Translations under genes and position numbers: made by a program | In this document: positions 17,264 to 25,036 of the stretch, one piece after another | Layout: each line of letters begins with the position of its first letter | Numbering within the stretch: the stretch's first letter is position 1 | The notes under the pieces: generated by a model | Told to the model about the DNA's origin: nothing | The model's database searches: none | The model's input: only the letters and a program-made list of their open reading frames with translations | Source: Porphyromonas uenonis DSM 23387 = JCM 13868 | Lineage (GTDB): Bacteria > Bacteroidota > Bacteroidia > Bacteroidales > Porphyromonadaceae | NCBI RefSeq assembly: GCF_000482365.1 | Contig: NZ_KI535307.1 | Coordinates: 187,569 to 223,507, forward strand | Length of the DNA stretch: 35,939 bases | Direction: 5' to 3'

Positions 17264-18355
17264 TTGAGTACACTGCTTACCAAGCTACACAGCTGGTACC
17301 AAGAGAATCATCGTAAGCTCCCCTGGCGAGACATACACGACCCCTATCGTATATGGCTCAGTGAGGTGATCCTACAGCAGACACGGATAGATCAGGGGAC
17401 GAGCTACTACTTACGATTTGTCGAGCACTACCCCACCGTCTCAGACCTCGCAGCAGCTCCGCTTGATGAGGTACTCAAGCTCTGGGAGGGACTGGGCTAC
17501 TACAGCCGTGCTCGCAACTTACATCGTGCAGCTCAGATCATCGTCCATGAGTTGGGGGGCACCTTCCCGACAGATTACCAGACAGTCCGCGCTCTCCCTG
17601 GCATTGGCGACTACACCGCTGGAGCCGTCCTCTCCTTTGCTTATGATCAACCATACCCTGCCGTCGATGGCAACGTGCTCCGCGTACTGAGTCGGCTCTA
17701 TGCCTCTGAGGAGCCGATAGACACCACCCAGGGAAAGAAGTACTACACCGCCCTAGCCAGACAGCTGGTCGAAAAAGCTCCGCATCCAGGACTACACAAC
17801 CAAGCGATGATCGAGCTAGGCGCACTCATCTGCACCCCTCAGCTATGCGACTGCACCCGCTGTCCCGTCCACAGCGAATGCCCCTCTGCCGATAGTCCTG
17901 AGCGAGCCAGCTTACCACGCAAAGCGCTCAAGCTCTCCGTCCAGCCCCGACACTTAGGCTATCTCTTTGTACTCAAGAGAGGACCAGACCAGTGGCAGAC
18001 GATACTCTACCAGCGTCCCACGGGCGATATATGGGCCAAGCTCTACCAGCCCACACTGCTATACGACCAGCTCGCAGCTCCGCAAGAGGAGCTACTCCTA
18101 CAGCCTCTTCCTGAGCCACCTGCAGCACTAGCGCATTGCCAGCTACGCCCCTTCAGACGATATAAGCATCGGCTCACGCACCGACAGCTCTACATCGACT
18201 GTTATTACACCATACTCCCTGACAGTAGCACTCCACCGCTACTCGATGGCGGTACGTGGGTACCGCTACACGATGAGAGCGAGTGGCTGGCACTCCCCAT
18301 CACGCTCAAGAAAGCACTCCTGCAGCTCACCTCCCATATCGAGACTGCTGAGTAG
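17264..18355 (+). CDS. mutY: A/G-specific adenine glycosylase
   Basis: About 363 aa from a TTG start at 17264, 13 bp after the pfkA stop. The frame extends upstream to an ATG at 17141, but that stretch lies inside pfkA and encodes no MutY-like sequence, while family homology begins at LLTKLHSWYQENHRKLPWR. It removes adenine mispaired with 8-oxoguanine. Catalytic Glu34 (LSEVILQQTRI) and Asp135 (AVDGNVLRVLSRL), the helix-hairpin-helix LPGIGDYTAGA (111-121) and the 4Fe-4S ligands Cys190, Cys197, Cys200 and Cys206 (spacing 6, 2, 5) are all present. The C-terminal NUDIX-like 8-oxoG reader is there but divergent. It is probably co-transcribed with pfkA. Confidence 0.93.
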   Translation: MSTLLTKLHSWYQENHRKLPWRDIHDPYRIWLSEVILQQTRIDQGTSYYLRFVEHYPTVSDLAAAPLDEVLKLWEGLGYYSRARNLHRAAQIIVHELGGTFPTDYQTVRALPGIGDYTAGAVLSFAYDQPYPAVDGNVLRVLSRLYASEEPIDTTQGKKYYTALARQLVEKAPHPGLHNQAMIELGALICTPQLCDCTRCPVHSECPSADSPERASLPRKALKLSVQPRHLGYLFVLKRGPDQWQTILYQRPTGDIWAKLYQPTLLYDQLAAPQEELLLQPLPEPPAALAHCQLRPFRRYKHRLTHRQLYIDCYYTILPDSSTPPLLDGGTWVPLHDESEWLALPITLKKALLQLTSHIETAE

Positions 18356-18418
18356 CTCTTAAACTCCGTAAATCTTACGAATAACGATTTATACACCCAC
18401 CCGCTAGCCCTCATCTGT

Positions 18419-18595
18419 GGAGACTGTTGCAAAAGTCAACAGTCTCACAATCTTGCTTGCAAGATTGTCCAGACTTTGCAAAAAGGATGAAGCGCAAGGC
18501 GCTGAGGGTGAGGTCTGAAGGGAGCATACTTCCGTATGTGACCGAAGCCGAATCCCGAAAGCAACACAGCGATTCGCCTTTATGCAACAGTCTTC
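18419..18595. repeat. MITE-like element with terminal inverted repeats, downstream of mutY
   Basis: The ends match in inverted orientation: AGACTGTTGCAAAA at the left (from 18421) and, on the other strand at the right, AGACTGTTGCATAA. Inside are two perfect hairpins in tandem, GAGACTGTTG/CAACAGTCTC (18420-18429 with 18437-18446) and ACAATCTTGC/GCAAGATTGT (18447-18456 with 18459-18468). Next come an internal copy of the end motif (AGACTTTGCAAAAAGG, from 18471) and a GCATAC/GTATGT hairpin near 18523-18538. No coding frame is seen. It looks like a small non-autonomous element or the relic of one; the first two hairpins could also end mutY transcription. Confidence 0.6.
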
Positions 18596-18664
18596 TGTGA
18601 GTCGCTATAGAGCGTGGAATACTCGTCTATGCAGTTTGTATCGTGCTGTACTTGTTACACATAC

Positions 18665-18787
18665 GAGTTCCAAAAACAGTTCCCCTCTTGGAACTTTTTA
18701 GTTCCAAGGGAGGAACTTTTTAGTTCCAGCGGAGGAACTTTTCAGTTCCAACGGAGGAACTCTAAATTTCCAACGGAAGAAACTTTC
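18665..18787. repeat. Array C: five exact 22-bp palindromic units (AGTTCC-N6-GGAACT)
   Basis: Five head-to-tail units of exactly 22 bp occupy 18678-18699, 18700-18721, 18722-18743, 18744-18765 and 18766-18787, after a half unit at 18665. Each is AGTTCC, a six-base core (CCTCTT, AAGGGA, AGCGGA, AACGGA, AACGGA), GGAACT and a short T-rich tail; the last unit has decayed to ATTTCC...AGAAAC. Arms are conserved while cores vary. It lies between the MITE-like element and the rubredoxin terminator, in the 577-bp gap between convergent mutY and rubredoxin genes. Nothing else is seen except small hairpins near 18819-18843. Confidence 0.85.
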
Positions 18788-18848
18788 TAGCCCCCACTCT
18801 TGACTATATATTGTTCGCCTGCCGCAGGAGTCATAAGCTCCTCAACAG

Positions 18849-18892
18849 AAGAGGTGCCCTACAACCAAATAGTTGGTCATAGGGCACCTCTT
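18849..18892. terminator. Hairpin terminator downstream of the rubredoxin gene
   Basis: A 13-bp perfect stem (AAGAGGTGCCCTA, 18849-18861, with TAGGGCACCTCTT, 18880-18892) is extended by an inner ACCAA/TTGGT stem. It lies 40 bp beyond the rubredoxin stop on the minus strand and can fold on either strand. Confidence 0.7.
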
Positions 18893-18932
18893 TGTTAGTT
18901 GTTGTGTCATCTAGTGATGACGTGGCACAGGC

Positions 18933-19097
18933 TTAGTCCTCCATTGGTGAGAACTGATCCTTGGAGACACCACACAGTGGGCACTCCCAGTCATCTGGCA
19001 GATCCTCAAAGGGTGTGCCTGGAGCTATACCGCTATCGGGATCGCCCTCTGCAGGGTCATATACATGGCCACATACATCGCAAACGTACTTTTTCAT
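18933..19097 (-). CDS. Rubredoxin
   Basis: 54 aa. It begins [18 protein letters not shown] and ends [11 protein letters not shown] plus a short tail. The two CxxC pairs (Cys6/Cys9 and Cys39/Cys42) bind a single iron atom, and the aromatic and Gly/Pro pattern between them is typical of rubredoxins. It is a small cytoplasmic one-electron carrier, often serving peroxide or superoxide reduction in anaerobes. The start codon lies 30 bp after the GlsB-like stop on the same strand, so both genes are probably on one transcript ending in the hairpin at 18849-18892. Confidence 0.95.
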   Translation of the reverse strand: MKKYVCDVCGHVYDPAEGDPDSGIAPGTPFEDLPDDWECPLCGVSKDQFSPMED

Positions 19098-19127
19098 AGC
19101 TTCTTGGTTGAGTTGATTGTGTGTGAG

Positions 19128-19379
19128 CTACTTTTTCTTCTTATTGAATAGCCCTACGATAAATAGGATGACACAAGCTCCTACGACAGCACACACGAGT
19201 TGTGCCCACCAGGAGGTTCCTTCAGTTGCCCCGAAGAGCGAGTAGACCCAGCCTCCGACGACACCACCGAGCATACCGATGATGATGTTCCATAAGAACC
19301 CTAGAGACTGTCCTCTCATGATCCAACCTGCGATAGCACCCGCAGCTAGACCGATTAGTAAACTCCAAAGTAATCCCAT
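19128..19379 (-). CDS. GlsB/YeaQ/YmgE-family small membrane protein
   Basis: 83 aa with three hydrophobic segments (about 3-20, 28-47 and 57-78) and a lysine-rich C-terminus (FNKKKK). The Gly-rich pattern IGLAAGAIAGWIMRG and GMLGGVVGGWVYSLFG is the signature of the transglycosylase-associated/GlsB stress-response family. It sits in the inner membrane; the molecular function is unknown although members are often induced by stress. The promoter at 19466-19496 precedes it, and rubredoxin follows. Confidence 0.9.
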   Translation of the reverse strand: MGLLWSLLIGLAAGAIAGWIMRGQSLGFLWNIIIGMLGGVVGGWVYSLFGATEGTSWWAQLVCAVVGACVILFIVGLFNKKKK

Positions 19380-19465
19380 ATTATTCTGTTTTAATAGTTA
19401 GTGAATGTTGGCTTAATAGTCTCGCATCAAGAGCTTCTACATGTGACAAGCTCCCTCTGTGGTGA

Positions 19466-19496
19466 CAAAGTTAATTTAATCTTGTGACATAGACAA
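19466..19496 (-). promoter_or_regulatory. Promoter of the glsB-like/rubredoxin unit
   Basis: On the minus strand, TTG (19496-19494), a 20-bp spacer and TAACTTTG (19473-19466) form a good Bacteroidota promoter. The 5' leader would be about 80 bases. Confidence 0.65.
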
Positions 19497-19624
19497 CTTT
19501 GCCACACAGTACATCAGGGCTAACGCATTATAACCAGCCATCTAGGCAGCTGCATATGACGATAACTAAGGGATACGTGGTTTGAGTATCTCTACTTAGT
19601 GGTTACAGAGACTCTCTGATTACA

Positions 19625-19688
19625 CCTTCCTCCCGAAGAATTGAATTCCTACCTAGAAATTCCCCCAATAGCTACCTAGGAATTGAAA
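19625..19688. repeat. Array D: degenerate palindromic repeats with CCTAGG cores
   Basis: In the roughly 440-bp gap between the divergent glsB-like gene and bioD, units TTCCTCCCGAAGAA (from 19627), TTCCTACCTAGAAATT (from 19646) and ACCTAGGAATT (ending 19684) follow each other. The outer AATTCCTA (19644-19651) and TAGGAATT (19677-19684) can pair. The first unit resembles TTCCTCCGAGGAA of array A. Spacing is less regular (19 bp, then unclear). The rest of the gap holds two promoters and the 20-bp IS-end match at 19712-19731. Confidence 0.5.
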
Positions 19689-19711
19689 CGGACTTATTTT
19701 TATCATGCGTC

Positions 19712-19731
19712 AGCGGGTGGAATGTACGGGG
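19712..19731 (+). repeat. Solo 20-bp copy of the sequence at the IS30-type transposase end
   Basis: AGCGGGTGGAATGTACGGGG is identical to the minus-strand sequence at 35862-35843, which begins at the last base of the IS30-family transposase stop codon. It is likely a terminal inverted repeat left behind or a common target; no transposase remnant is visible beside it. Confidence 0.6.
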
Positions 19732-19767
19732 AGAAATGCAACTGTTCGCCAATTGATAGCTATTCTG

Positions 19768-19775
19768 TACCTTTG
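19768..19775 (+). promoter_or_regulatory. Promoter -7 box of bioD (TACCTTTG)
   Basis: TACCTTTG ends only 3 bp before an in-frame ATG at 19779, so transcription should begin at or after that ATG. This supports the internal ATG at 19818 as the true bioD start. Confidence 0.65.
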
Positions 19776-19817
19776 TAGATGGAGGAGATTGCCCTCCTCC
19801 AGTTAGTAGATGACGCT

Positions 19818-20492
19818 ATGAAGAGTAACACACAACAATTACTATCCCCTCCTGATCGACTCTACGTATGTGGTATTGACACTGACATAGGTAAGACCTA
19901 TGGGACTGCCTTCCTCATACGTACGCTCAGAGAGGCGGGTCATACAGCCTGCACCTCGATGAAGCTGGTCCAGACGGGATGCCATGAGATCAGTGAGGAT
20001 ATAGAGACGCATCGTCGTCTACTTGGAGAGCCTCTCTCGGAGTGGGACCGCCAGGGGCTCACCTGCCCCTACCTCTACAGCTACCCCTGCTCGCCTCACC
20101 TTGCAGCACGCATGGATGGTGGAGAGATAGCCCCCGAGCGACTCAACGAAGCTACCCGCCATCTGCAAGAGCTGGGCGCTAAGCCACTACTCGTAGAGTG
20201 CGCTGGTGGACTGATGGTACCGCTCACTGAGCAGCTCCTCACGATAGACTACATAGCTCAGCAGGAAGATCCACAGGTAGCTCTCGTCACCAATGGCAAG
20301 CTGGGTAGCATCAATCACACACTACTCAGTATCGATGCTTGCATGCACCGAGGCATTGAGGTGCGCTACCTTATATATAATGTGTACCCTGAGCAGGACG
20401 CGACGATAGAGCGTGAGACCATCGACTATCTCCAGGGATGGCTCGAGGAGCATCTGCCCTCGTGTCTCTTTATGAAGATGCCTATAGTATAG
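19818..20492 (+). CDS. bioD: Dethiobiotin synthetase
   Basis: 224 aa from the ATG at 19818; the longer frame from 19779 is disfavoured because its ATG touches the promoter -7 box. It closes the ureido ring of dethiobiotin from DAPA, CO2 and ATP. Motifs are the P-loop GIDTDIGKTYG (19-29), SMKLVQTG (47-54) and VECAGGLMVPL. It stands apart from other bio genes, unlike many biotin operons, though birA is elsewhere in the window. RelA/SpoT follows 36 bp downstream and may be co-transcribed. Confidence 0.92.
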   Translation: MKSNTQQLLSPPDRLYVCGIDTDIGKTYGTAFLIRTLREAGHTACTSMKLVQTGCHEISEDIETHRRLLGEPLSEWDRQGLTCPYLYSYPCSPHLAARMDGGEIAPERLNEATRHLQELGAKPLLVECAGGLMVPLTEQLLTIDYIAQQEDPQVALVTNGKLGSINHTLLSIDACMHRGIEVRYLIYNVYPEQDATIERETIDYLQGWLEEHLPSCLFMKMPIV

Positions 20493-20528
20493 AGCTTCTG
20501 TCTAACCCCTTTTTCGTTCCCCTAAAAT

Positions 20529-22787
20529 ATGGAAGACATTTACCCCGTAGATTATAGTAACTCGACACTCTCCGACGAGGAGATGATACAGCGAGAGTAC
20601 GATGCACTGATCTATGACTATGAGCACTCGAATCACCGCAAAAAGGTGGAGGTGATACAGCGCGCCTTTACCTTCGCACGGATGGCTCACGAGGGGGTCC
20701 GACGCAAGAGCGGAGAGCCTTACATCATGCATCCGCTCGCAGTGGCTCGTATCGTGTGCCGTGAGATAGGTCTAGGCTCTACATCGATCGTCTCTACCCT
20801 ACTCCACGATGTGATCGAGGACACGGAGTACACGGAGGAGGATATAGAGCAGCTCTTCGGTCCTAAGGTGGCTCAGATTGTGGTCGGACTGACCAAGATC
20901 AGTAGCGAGATACTGACCGAGCGAAACATAGAGAGCCTCCAGGCGGAAAACTTTCGCAAGCTGATCCTGACGATGAATGCAGACATTCGTGTGATCCTCA
21001 TCAAGATTGCCGACCGTCTGCACAATATGCGTACCCTGAGCTCGATGCCTGAGCATAAGAAGCTCAAGATAACGGGCGAAACGCTCTACATTTACGCACC
21101 GCTAGCTCACCGTCTAGGGCTTTTCGCTATTAAGACGGAGCTCGAGGAGTTGGTCTTCAAGCATGAGCACCCGAAGGCTTACGAGGATATCTGCAACCAG
21201 ATTATTGACACGGAGCAGTCTCGTGCTGAGCTCTTCAAGCAGTTTAGCACACCTATCCATCCACTCCTCAAAGCTCGTGGACTGGACTACGAGATGAAGA
21301 CGCGTGTCAAGTCCTGCTACTCGATCTGGAAGAAGATGCAGAAGAAGCAGATCCCCTTTCAGGAGATATACGATCTCTACGCCGTGCGCATCATCTTTGA
21401 GGAGACCCCAGGACTCAATGTCAAGGAGACTTGCTGGGGTATCTACACCGACATTACGAGCCTCTACCGTGTCAACAATGAGCGGACGCGTGACTGGGTC
21501 GCTCAGCCTAAGAGCAATGGCTACCGCGCACTACACTTTACAGTCATGGGACCCACGGGCAAGTGGATCGAGGTGCAGGTGCGTAGCCGCAAGATGGATG
21601 AGATAGACGAGCGGGGACTAGCAGCTCACTGGAAGTACAAGTCGGACGGTGTGGAGGAGGATCAGGAGATCACCAAGTTCCTCGACCAGATCAGCGAGCT
21701 ACTGGAGAATCCGGACTCGAGCGCCATGGACTTCCTCGACACGATCAAGCTCAATCTCTACGGAGATGACATCATGGTCTTTACCCCCAAGGGGGATCCG
21801 ATCACGCTCCCTCACGAGAGTACCCCGCTGGACTTTGCCTATGCGCTTCACTCGACACTCGGACAGACTTGCATCGGTGCCAAGGTCAATCACAAGCTAG
21901 TGCCTCTCAGCCACCCGCTACAGAGTGGTGACCAAGTGGAGATCATCTCCAGCAATAATCAAAAGCCCTCAGCGCTATGGCTTAAGTATGTCAAGACGGC
22001 TAAGGCTAAGAGCAAGATCAATGAGTTCCTCCGTGTGGAGCGTCGCAAGCTCATCAGCCAAGGCGAGGAGAGCGTGATCAACTACTTCGAGCAGCACGAC
22101 CTCTCTGTCGATGCGGGACATATGGATCTTGTGGCAGCGCTCTTTGGCTTTCACAAGCGTGAGGACCTCTTCTACGCTGTCGGCTCTGGCACGGTCAATC
22201 TAGTGGAGTCGCTCTACAAGCGTATCAAGTCAAGCAAGAGCAATCGCTTCTTCAAGTCGGTCAAGGAGGCTCTCATAGGCAAGCAAGAGTCCATGCCCAA
22301 GCCTACAGAATCTATCTCTCAGATCAGTGAGATAGACTACAAGAAGCCGTACCTCCTCCAGAGCGATGCGATCAAGAGCAACTACGTCATGGCTGACGAC
22401 TGCCATCCGCTCCCTGGCGACGAGGTGGTTGCCTTCGTCATAGACAACCAGGTAGTGGTGCATCAGCGTACCTGCACCGAGGCTATGCGTCTGAAGAGTA
22501 GCACGGGCAATAAGCTCCTCTCGACCATCTGGGGCGATCAGGGAGATACGCTCTTCACGGGCTCGATCATGATCGAGGGTATCGACTCTAAGGGTATCCT
22601 CAATGGGATCGTGCAGGTGATTACGGAAGACTTTCTGATCAACATATCCTCCGTACAGCTCCAGACACAAGACGGTATCTTCGGAGGAAAGGTGGGACTA
22701 GAGGTTCACTCAGCTGAGCAGGTAGAGCAACTCTGCGCAGCACTCAAGCAGGCTCCAGGCATTAGCAACGCCTACCGCATCTACTGA
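20529..22787 (+). CDS. Bifunctional (p)ppGpp synthetase/hydrolase (RelA/SpoT family)
   Basis: 752 aa long Rel enzyme. The N-terminal HD hydrolase domain is intact: His53 (RMAHEG), His93-Asp94 (LLHDVIEDT) and Asp162 (IADRLHNMRTL). The synthetase domain (about 240-370) carries YDLYAVRIIF, the GYRALHF loop and IEVQVRSRKMDEIDERGLAAHWKYK. TGS (about 410-475: VFTPKGDPITLP) and a C-terminal ACT domain (about 680-752: MIEGIDSKGILNGIVQVI) follow. Both catalytic centres look complete, so it should make and degrade the alarmone. A strong bidirectional terminator follows. Confidence 0.95.
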   Translation: MEDIYPVDYSNSTLSDEEMIQREYDALIYDYEHSNHRKKVEVIQRAFTFARMAHEGVRRKSGEPYIMHPLAVARIVCREIGLGSTSIVSTLLHDVIEDTEYTEEDIEQLFGPKVAQIVVGLTKISSEILTERNIESLQAENFRKLILTMNADIRVILIKIADRLHNMRTLSSMPEHKKLKITGETLYIYAPLAHRLGLFAIKTELEELVFKHEHPKAYEDICNQIIDTEQSRAELFKQFSTPIHPLLKARGLDYEMKTRVKSCYSIWKKMQKKQIPFQEIYDLYAVRIIFEETPGLNVKETCWGIYTDITSLYRVNNERTRDWVAQPKSNGYRALHFTVMGPTGKWIEVQVRSRKMDEIDERGLAAHWKYKSDGVEEDQEITKFLDQISELLENPDSSAMDFLDTIKLNLYGDDIMVFTPKGDPITLPHESTPLDFAYALHSTLGQTCIGAKVNHKLVPLSHPLQSGDQVEIISSNNQKPSALWLKYVKTAKAKSKINEFLRVERRKLISQGEESVINYFEQHDLSVDAGHMDLVAALFGFHKREDLFYAVGSGTVNLVESLYKRIKSSKSNRFFKSVKEALIGKQESMPKPTESISQISEIDYKKPYLLQSDAIKSNYVMADDCHPLPGDEVVAFVIDNQVVVHQRTCTEAMRLKSSTGNKLLSTIWGDQGDTLFTGSIMIEGIDSKGILNGIVQVITEDFLINISSVQLQTQDGIFGGKVGLEVHSAEQVEQLCAALKQAPGISNAYRIY

Positions 22788-22811
22788 TACGGAGCGTGAG
22801 TAAACAGAGCG

Positions 22812-22849
22812 AAGGAGACTACCACTCGTGGGCGGTAGTCTCCTTTTCT
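22812..22849. terminator. Bidirectional terminator between rel and ribB
   Basis: A perfect 12-bp stem (AAGGAGACTACC, 22812-22823, with GGTAGTCTCCTT, 22834-22845) and 10-base loop, followed by T residues. The leading AA can serve the minus strand, so it may end both convergent genes. Confidence 0.85.
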
Positions 22850-22871
22850 ATTGGTCTCCTGATTTGTCGTT

Positions 22872-23507
22872 TTAGCTTTGCTGGCGGTAGGCAACGATAT
22901 CCTCAATCGTGAGGACTGGCATATCGTGTGCTGCGCCAAACTTCTGAATCTCCGGCATACGTGCCATCGTCCCATCCTCGTTGGTTAGCTCGCAGAGGAC
23001 GGCCGTATCGCCTAGTCCCGCAATGGAGACTATATCTATACTGCCCTCCGTATGTCCTCGACGCTCGAGTACGCCACCCTCTTTGGCTTGTAGCGGGAAG
23101 ACGTGTCCTGGATGCACTAAGTCCTCTGGCTTGGCATCGGCTCGTGCAGCCGTCGTGATGGTGACGTAGCGGTCATGTGCCGAGACACCTGTCGTGACCC
23201 CTTCTTTGGCCTCTATAGAGATTGTGAAGGCAGTGTTGTTCACACAAGTATTGTGCTGTACCATCTGAGGGAGGTCGAGCTCCTGGCACTTCTTCGGCTT
23301 GAGGCAAAGGCAGATGATGCCACTGCACTCACGGATCATCAGTGCGATGTTTTGTGGAGTAAGTATCTCTGTGGAGAAGATGATGTCGCCCTCGTTCTCA
23401 CGGTTTTCATCATCTACGAGTAGGATGCCACGCCCATCTCTGAGAGCTTGGACGGCAGCTTGGATGCGAGCCTCTACGGCTGGGGAAATTGTTTTGGTCT
23501 GTCCCAT
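22872..23507 (-). CDS. ribB: 3,4-dihydroxy-2-butanone 4-phosphate synthase
   Basis: 211 aa. It makes the four-carbon precursor of riboflavin from ribulose 5-phosphate. The acidic metal/substrate motif [11 protein letters not shown] (37-47), the CSGIICLCL segment, TTGVSAHDR and RGHTEGSID (near residues 150-160) are present. It has only the RibB domain; the RibA (GTP cyclohydrolase II) half found in many RibBA fusions is absent. It is expressed behind an FMN riboswitch, giving feedback control by the end product. Confidence 0.96.
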   Translation of the reverse strand: MGQTKTISPAVEARIQAAVQALRDGRGILLVDDENRENEGDIIFSTEILTPQNIALMIRECSGIICLCLKPKKCQELDLPQMVQHNTCVNNTAFTISIEAKEGVTTGVSAHDRYVTITTAARADAKPEDLVHPGHVFPLQAKEGGVLERRGHTEGSIDIVSIAGLGDTAVLCELTNEDGTMARMPEIQKFGAAHDMPVLTIEDIVAYRQQS

Positions 23508-23612
23508 TTCCTTGTTACTTTGAGTTTATATAAAAAGCACGAGGATCTGTGGTACACAAAAGTAGATGCGTCGACCTATAGAGCCGAAGCCCCGATAGGG
23601 TCAGCGGCATCT

Positions 23613-23729
23613 TGATTCGAATACCATCCGGACTATCACCGTCGGTTATGGAGTTACACCATATCAGTCCCGCTATGGGAGTTGTGGACTATACCACCGG
23701 TAAGGAATTGCACCTCTCCTCTTGAATCA
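23613..23729 (-). promoter_or_regulatory. FMN riboswitch (RFN element) upstream of ribB
   Basis: Read on the minus strand, the conserved RFN blocks are clear: AGGTGCAATTCC then TTACCGGTGGTATAGTCCAC, followed by CTGATATGGTGTAACTCC, ATAACCGACGGTGATAGTCC and GGATGGTATTCGAATC. P1 is closed by GATTC (23728-23724) and GAATC (23618-23614). Downstream, GACC(C)TAT/ATAGGTC (about 23602-23573) could form the expression-platform hairpin. The leader from aptamer to ribB ATG is about 100 bases. Confidence 0.93.
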
Positions 23730-23733
23730 GTCG

Positions 23734-23741
23734 CAAAGGTA
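23734..23741 (-). promoter_or_regulatory. Promoter -7 box for the riboswitch-ribB transcript (TACCTTTG)
   Basis: On the minus strand TACCTTTG ends 5 bp before the first paired base of the riboswitch, the right place for transcription to start at the aptamer. This explains the position of the 332-bp gap without genes (23508-23839), which is filled by leader, riboswitch and two promoters. Confidence 0.7.
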
Positions 23742-23791
23742 CAAAAAAGCCACCTATCGTCATAGTCATCAGGAGCGATGTCGGGGCGCTT

Positions 23792-23823
23792 TTTGGTGCT
23801 ACTCTTGCTATTTAGTACCTTTG
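23792..23823 (+). promoter_or_regulatory. Promoter of nspC (TTTG-N20-TACCTTTG)
   Basis: TTTG at 23792-23795, a 20-bp spacer and TACCTTTG at 23816-23823 match the consensus exactly. The nspC ATG is 16 bp further, with AGGAGA as a possible ribosome-binding site at 23826. Confidence 0.8.
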
Positions 23824-23839
23824 CAGGAGATTAAGTACA

Positions 23840-25006
23840 ATGCTCCCTATGCAACCCCACAAGATTACCACACCCTACTACCTACTAGAGGAGTCTCTCC
23901 TGAGACGTAACCTCGAGCTGATACGATCCGTAGCAGAGCGGGCGGGCGTGGAGATTATCTTAGCCTTCAAGGCGTACGCTCTCTGGCGTACCTTCCCTAT
24001 ATTTAAGGAGTACATCCACGCCAGCACGGCTAGTTCTCCGTGGGAGGCTCGCCTAGGCTACGAGGAGATGAGAGCTCCCGTGCATGCCTACACGCCAGCC
24101 TACAGCGAGGAGAATATTGCGGACTTCGTGCGCTACAGTAGTCACATCACGCTCAACTCGCCCACCCAGTGGCAGCGCTTCGGACCCACCTCACCTTACG
24201 CAGCCGAGCATATCTCTTACGGTCTGCGTCTAAACTTAGCTTACTCGCCTGTCAAGACGGAGATCTACAACCCCGCCATGCCAGGGACACGCTTCGGCGT
24301 GAGTGCCGAGACGCTACGACAGATGGAGCAAGAGGGTGCTTTGACAGGACTAGAGGGTGTGCATCTGCATGTCCTTTGCGAGGGCGATGACGAGCAACTG
24401 GAATTAGTGCTGGAGCGTCTCGAGGAGCGCTTTGGCTTTATCCTAGATAAGGTGCAGTGGCTCAACCTCGGGGGCGGACACTTGATGACGCATCGGGAGT
24501 ACGATACGGAGCATCTGGTGGCGTTGCTACGAGCTTTCCGTGAGCGACACCCCAACTTGCGAATTATTATGGAGCCAGGCAGTGCTTTCGCTTGGCAGAC
24601 GGGCGACCTCTACGCTCAGGTTGTGGACATTGTCACCAACGATGGCATCAAGACGGCTATTATGAATGTCTCCTTCGCCTGTCACATGCCTGACTGTCTT
24701 GAGATGCCCTACCATCCAGTCGTGGAGGGGGCGACACAATGCGACACGCCCGAGCCTGGCACGCACAGCTACCGCCTAGGGGGCAACAGCTGTCTGAGTG
24801 GCGACTACATGGGCTACTGGACCTTTGACCATCCGCTGGAGATCGGCGAGACGCTCGTCCTCAAGGATATGCTACACTACACGACGGTCAAGACGAACAT
24901 GTTCAATGGTGTACAGCATCCCGCCATTGCGCTGCGTCATCTCGACGGCTCCGTGGAGACGCTCCGTAGCTTTGACTACTCGGACTACAAGTCTCGCATG
25001 GACTAA
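23840..25006 (+). CDS. nspC: Carboxynorspermidine decarboxylase
   Basis: 388 aa PLP enzyme of the alanine-racemase-fold decarboxylase group. It decarboxylates carboxynorspermidine or carboxyspermidine in the alternative polyamine route. The start region (TTPYYLLEESLLRRNLELI), the PLP lysine segment LAFKAYALW (Lys44), HVLCEGDD, the glycine loop NLGGGH, MEPGSAF and the C-terminal NSCLSGDYMG are typical of NspC. ATGs exist at 23840 and 23849; either is possible. It leads a plus-strand group with ftsY, rimO and the HU-like gene. Confidence 0.93.
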   Translation: MLPMQPHKITTPYYLLEESLLRRNLELIRSVAERAGVEIILAFKAYALWRTFPIFKEYIHASTASSPWEARLGYEEMRAPVHAYTPAYSEENIADFVRYSSHITLNSPTQWQRFGPTSPYAAEHISYGLRLNLAYSPVKTEIYNPAMPGTRFGVSAETLRQMEQEGALTGLEGVHLHVLCEGDDEQLELVLERLEERFGFILDKVQWLNLGGGHLMTHREYDTEHLVALLRAFRERHPNLRIIMEPGSAFAWQTGDLYAQVVDIVTNDGIKTAIMNVSFACHMPDCLEMPYHPVVEGATQCDTPEPGTHSYRLGGNSCLSGDYMGYWTFDHPLEIGETLVLKDMLHYTTVKTNMFNGVQHPAIALRHLDGSVETLRSFDYSDYKSRMD

Positions 25007-25036
25007 TCATTTTAACCTAGAAGAAAGAGACCAACT

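Noticed and set aside
18899-19099. 66-codon plus-strand frame
   Set aside because: It is antisense to the rubredoxin gene, which has all four Cys ligands and a proper start.
19779-19817. N-terminal 13-codon extension of bioD
   Set aside because: The -7 box ends 3 bp before this ATG, so the extension would hardly be transcribed; BioD homology begins after the next ATG.
23565-23733. Structured RNA other than an FMN riboswitch, or a tRNA
   Set aside because: Conserved RFN blocks are present in order and the next gene is ribB; no tRNA cloverleaf can be drawn.
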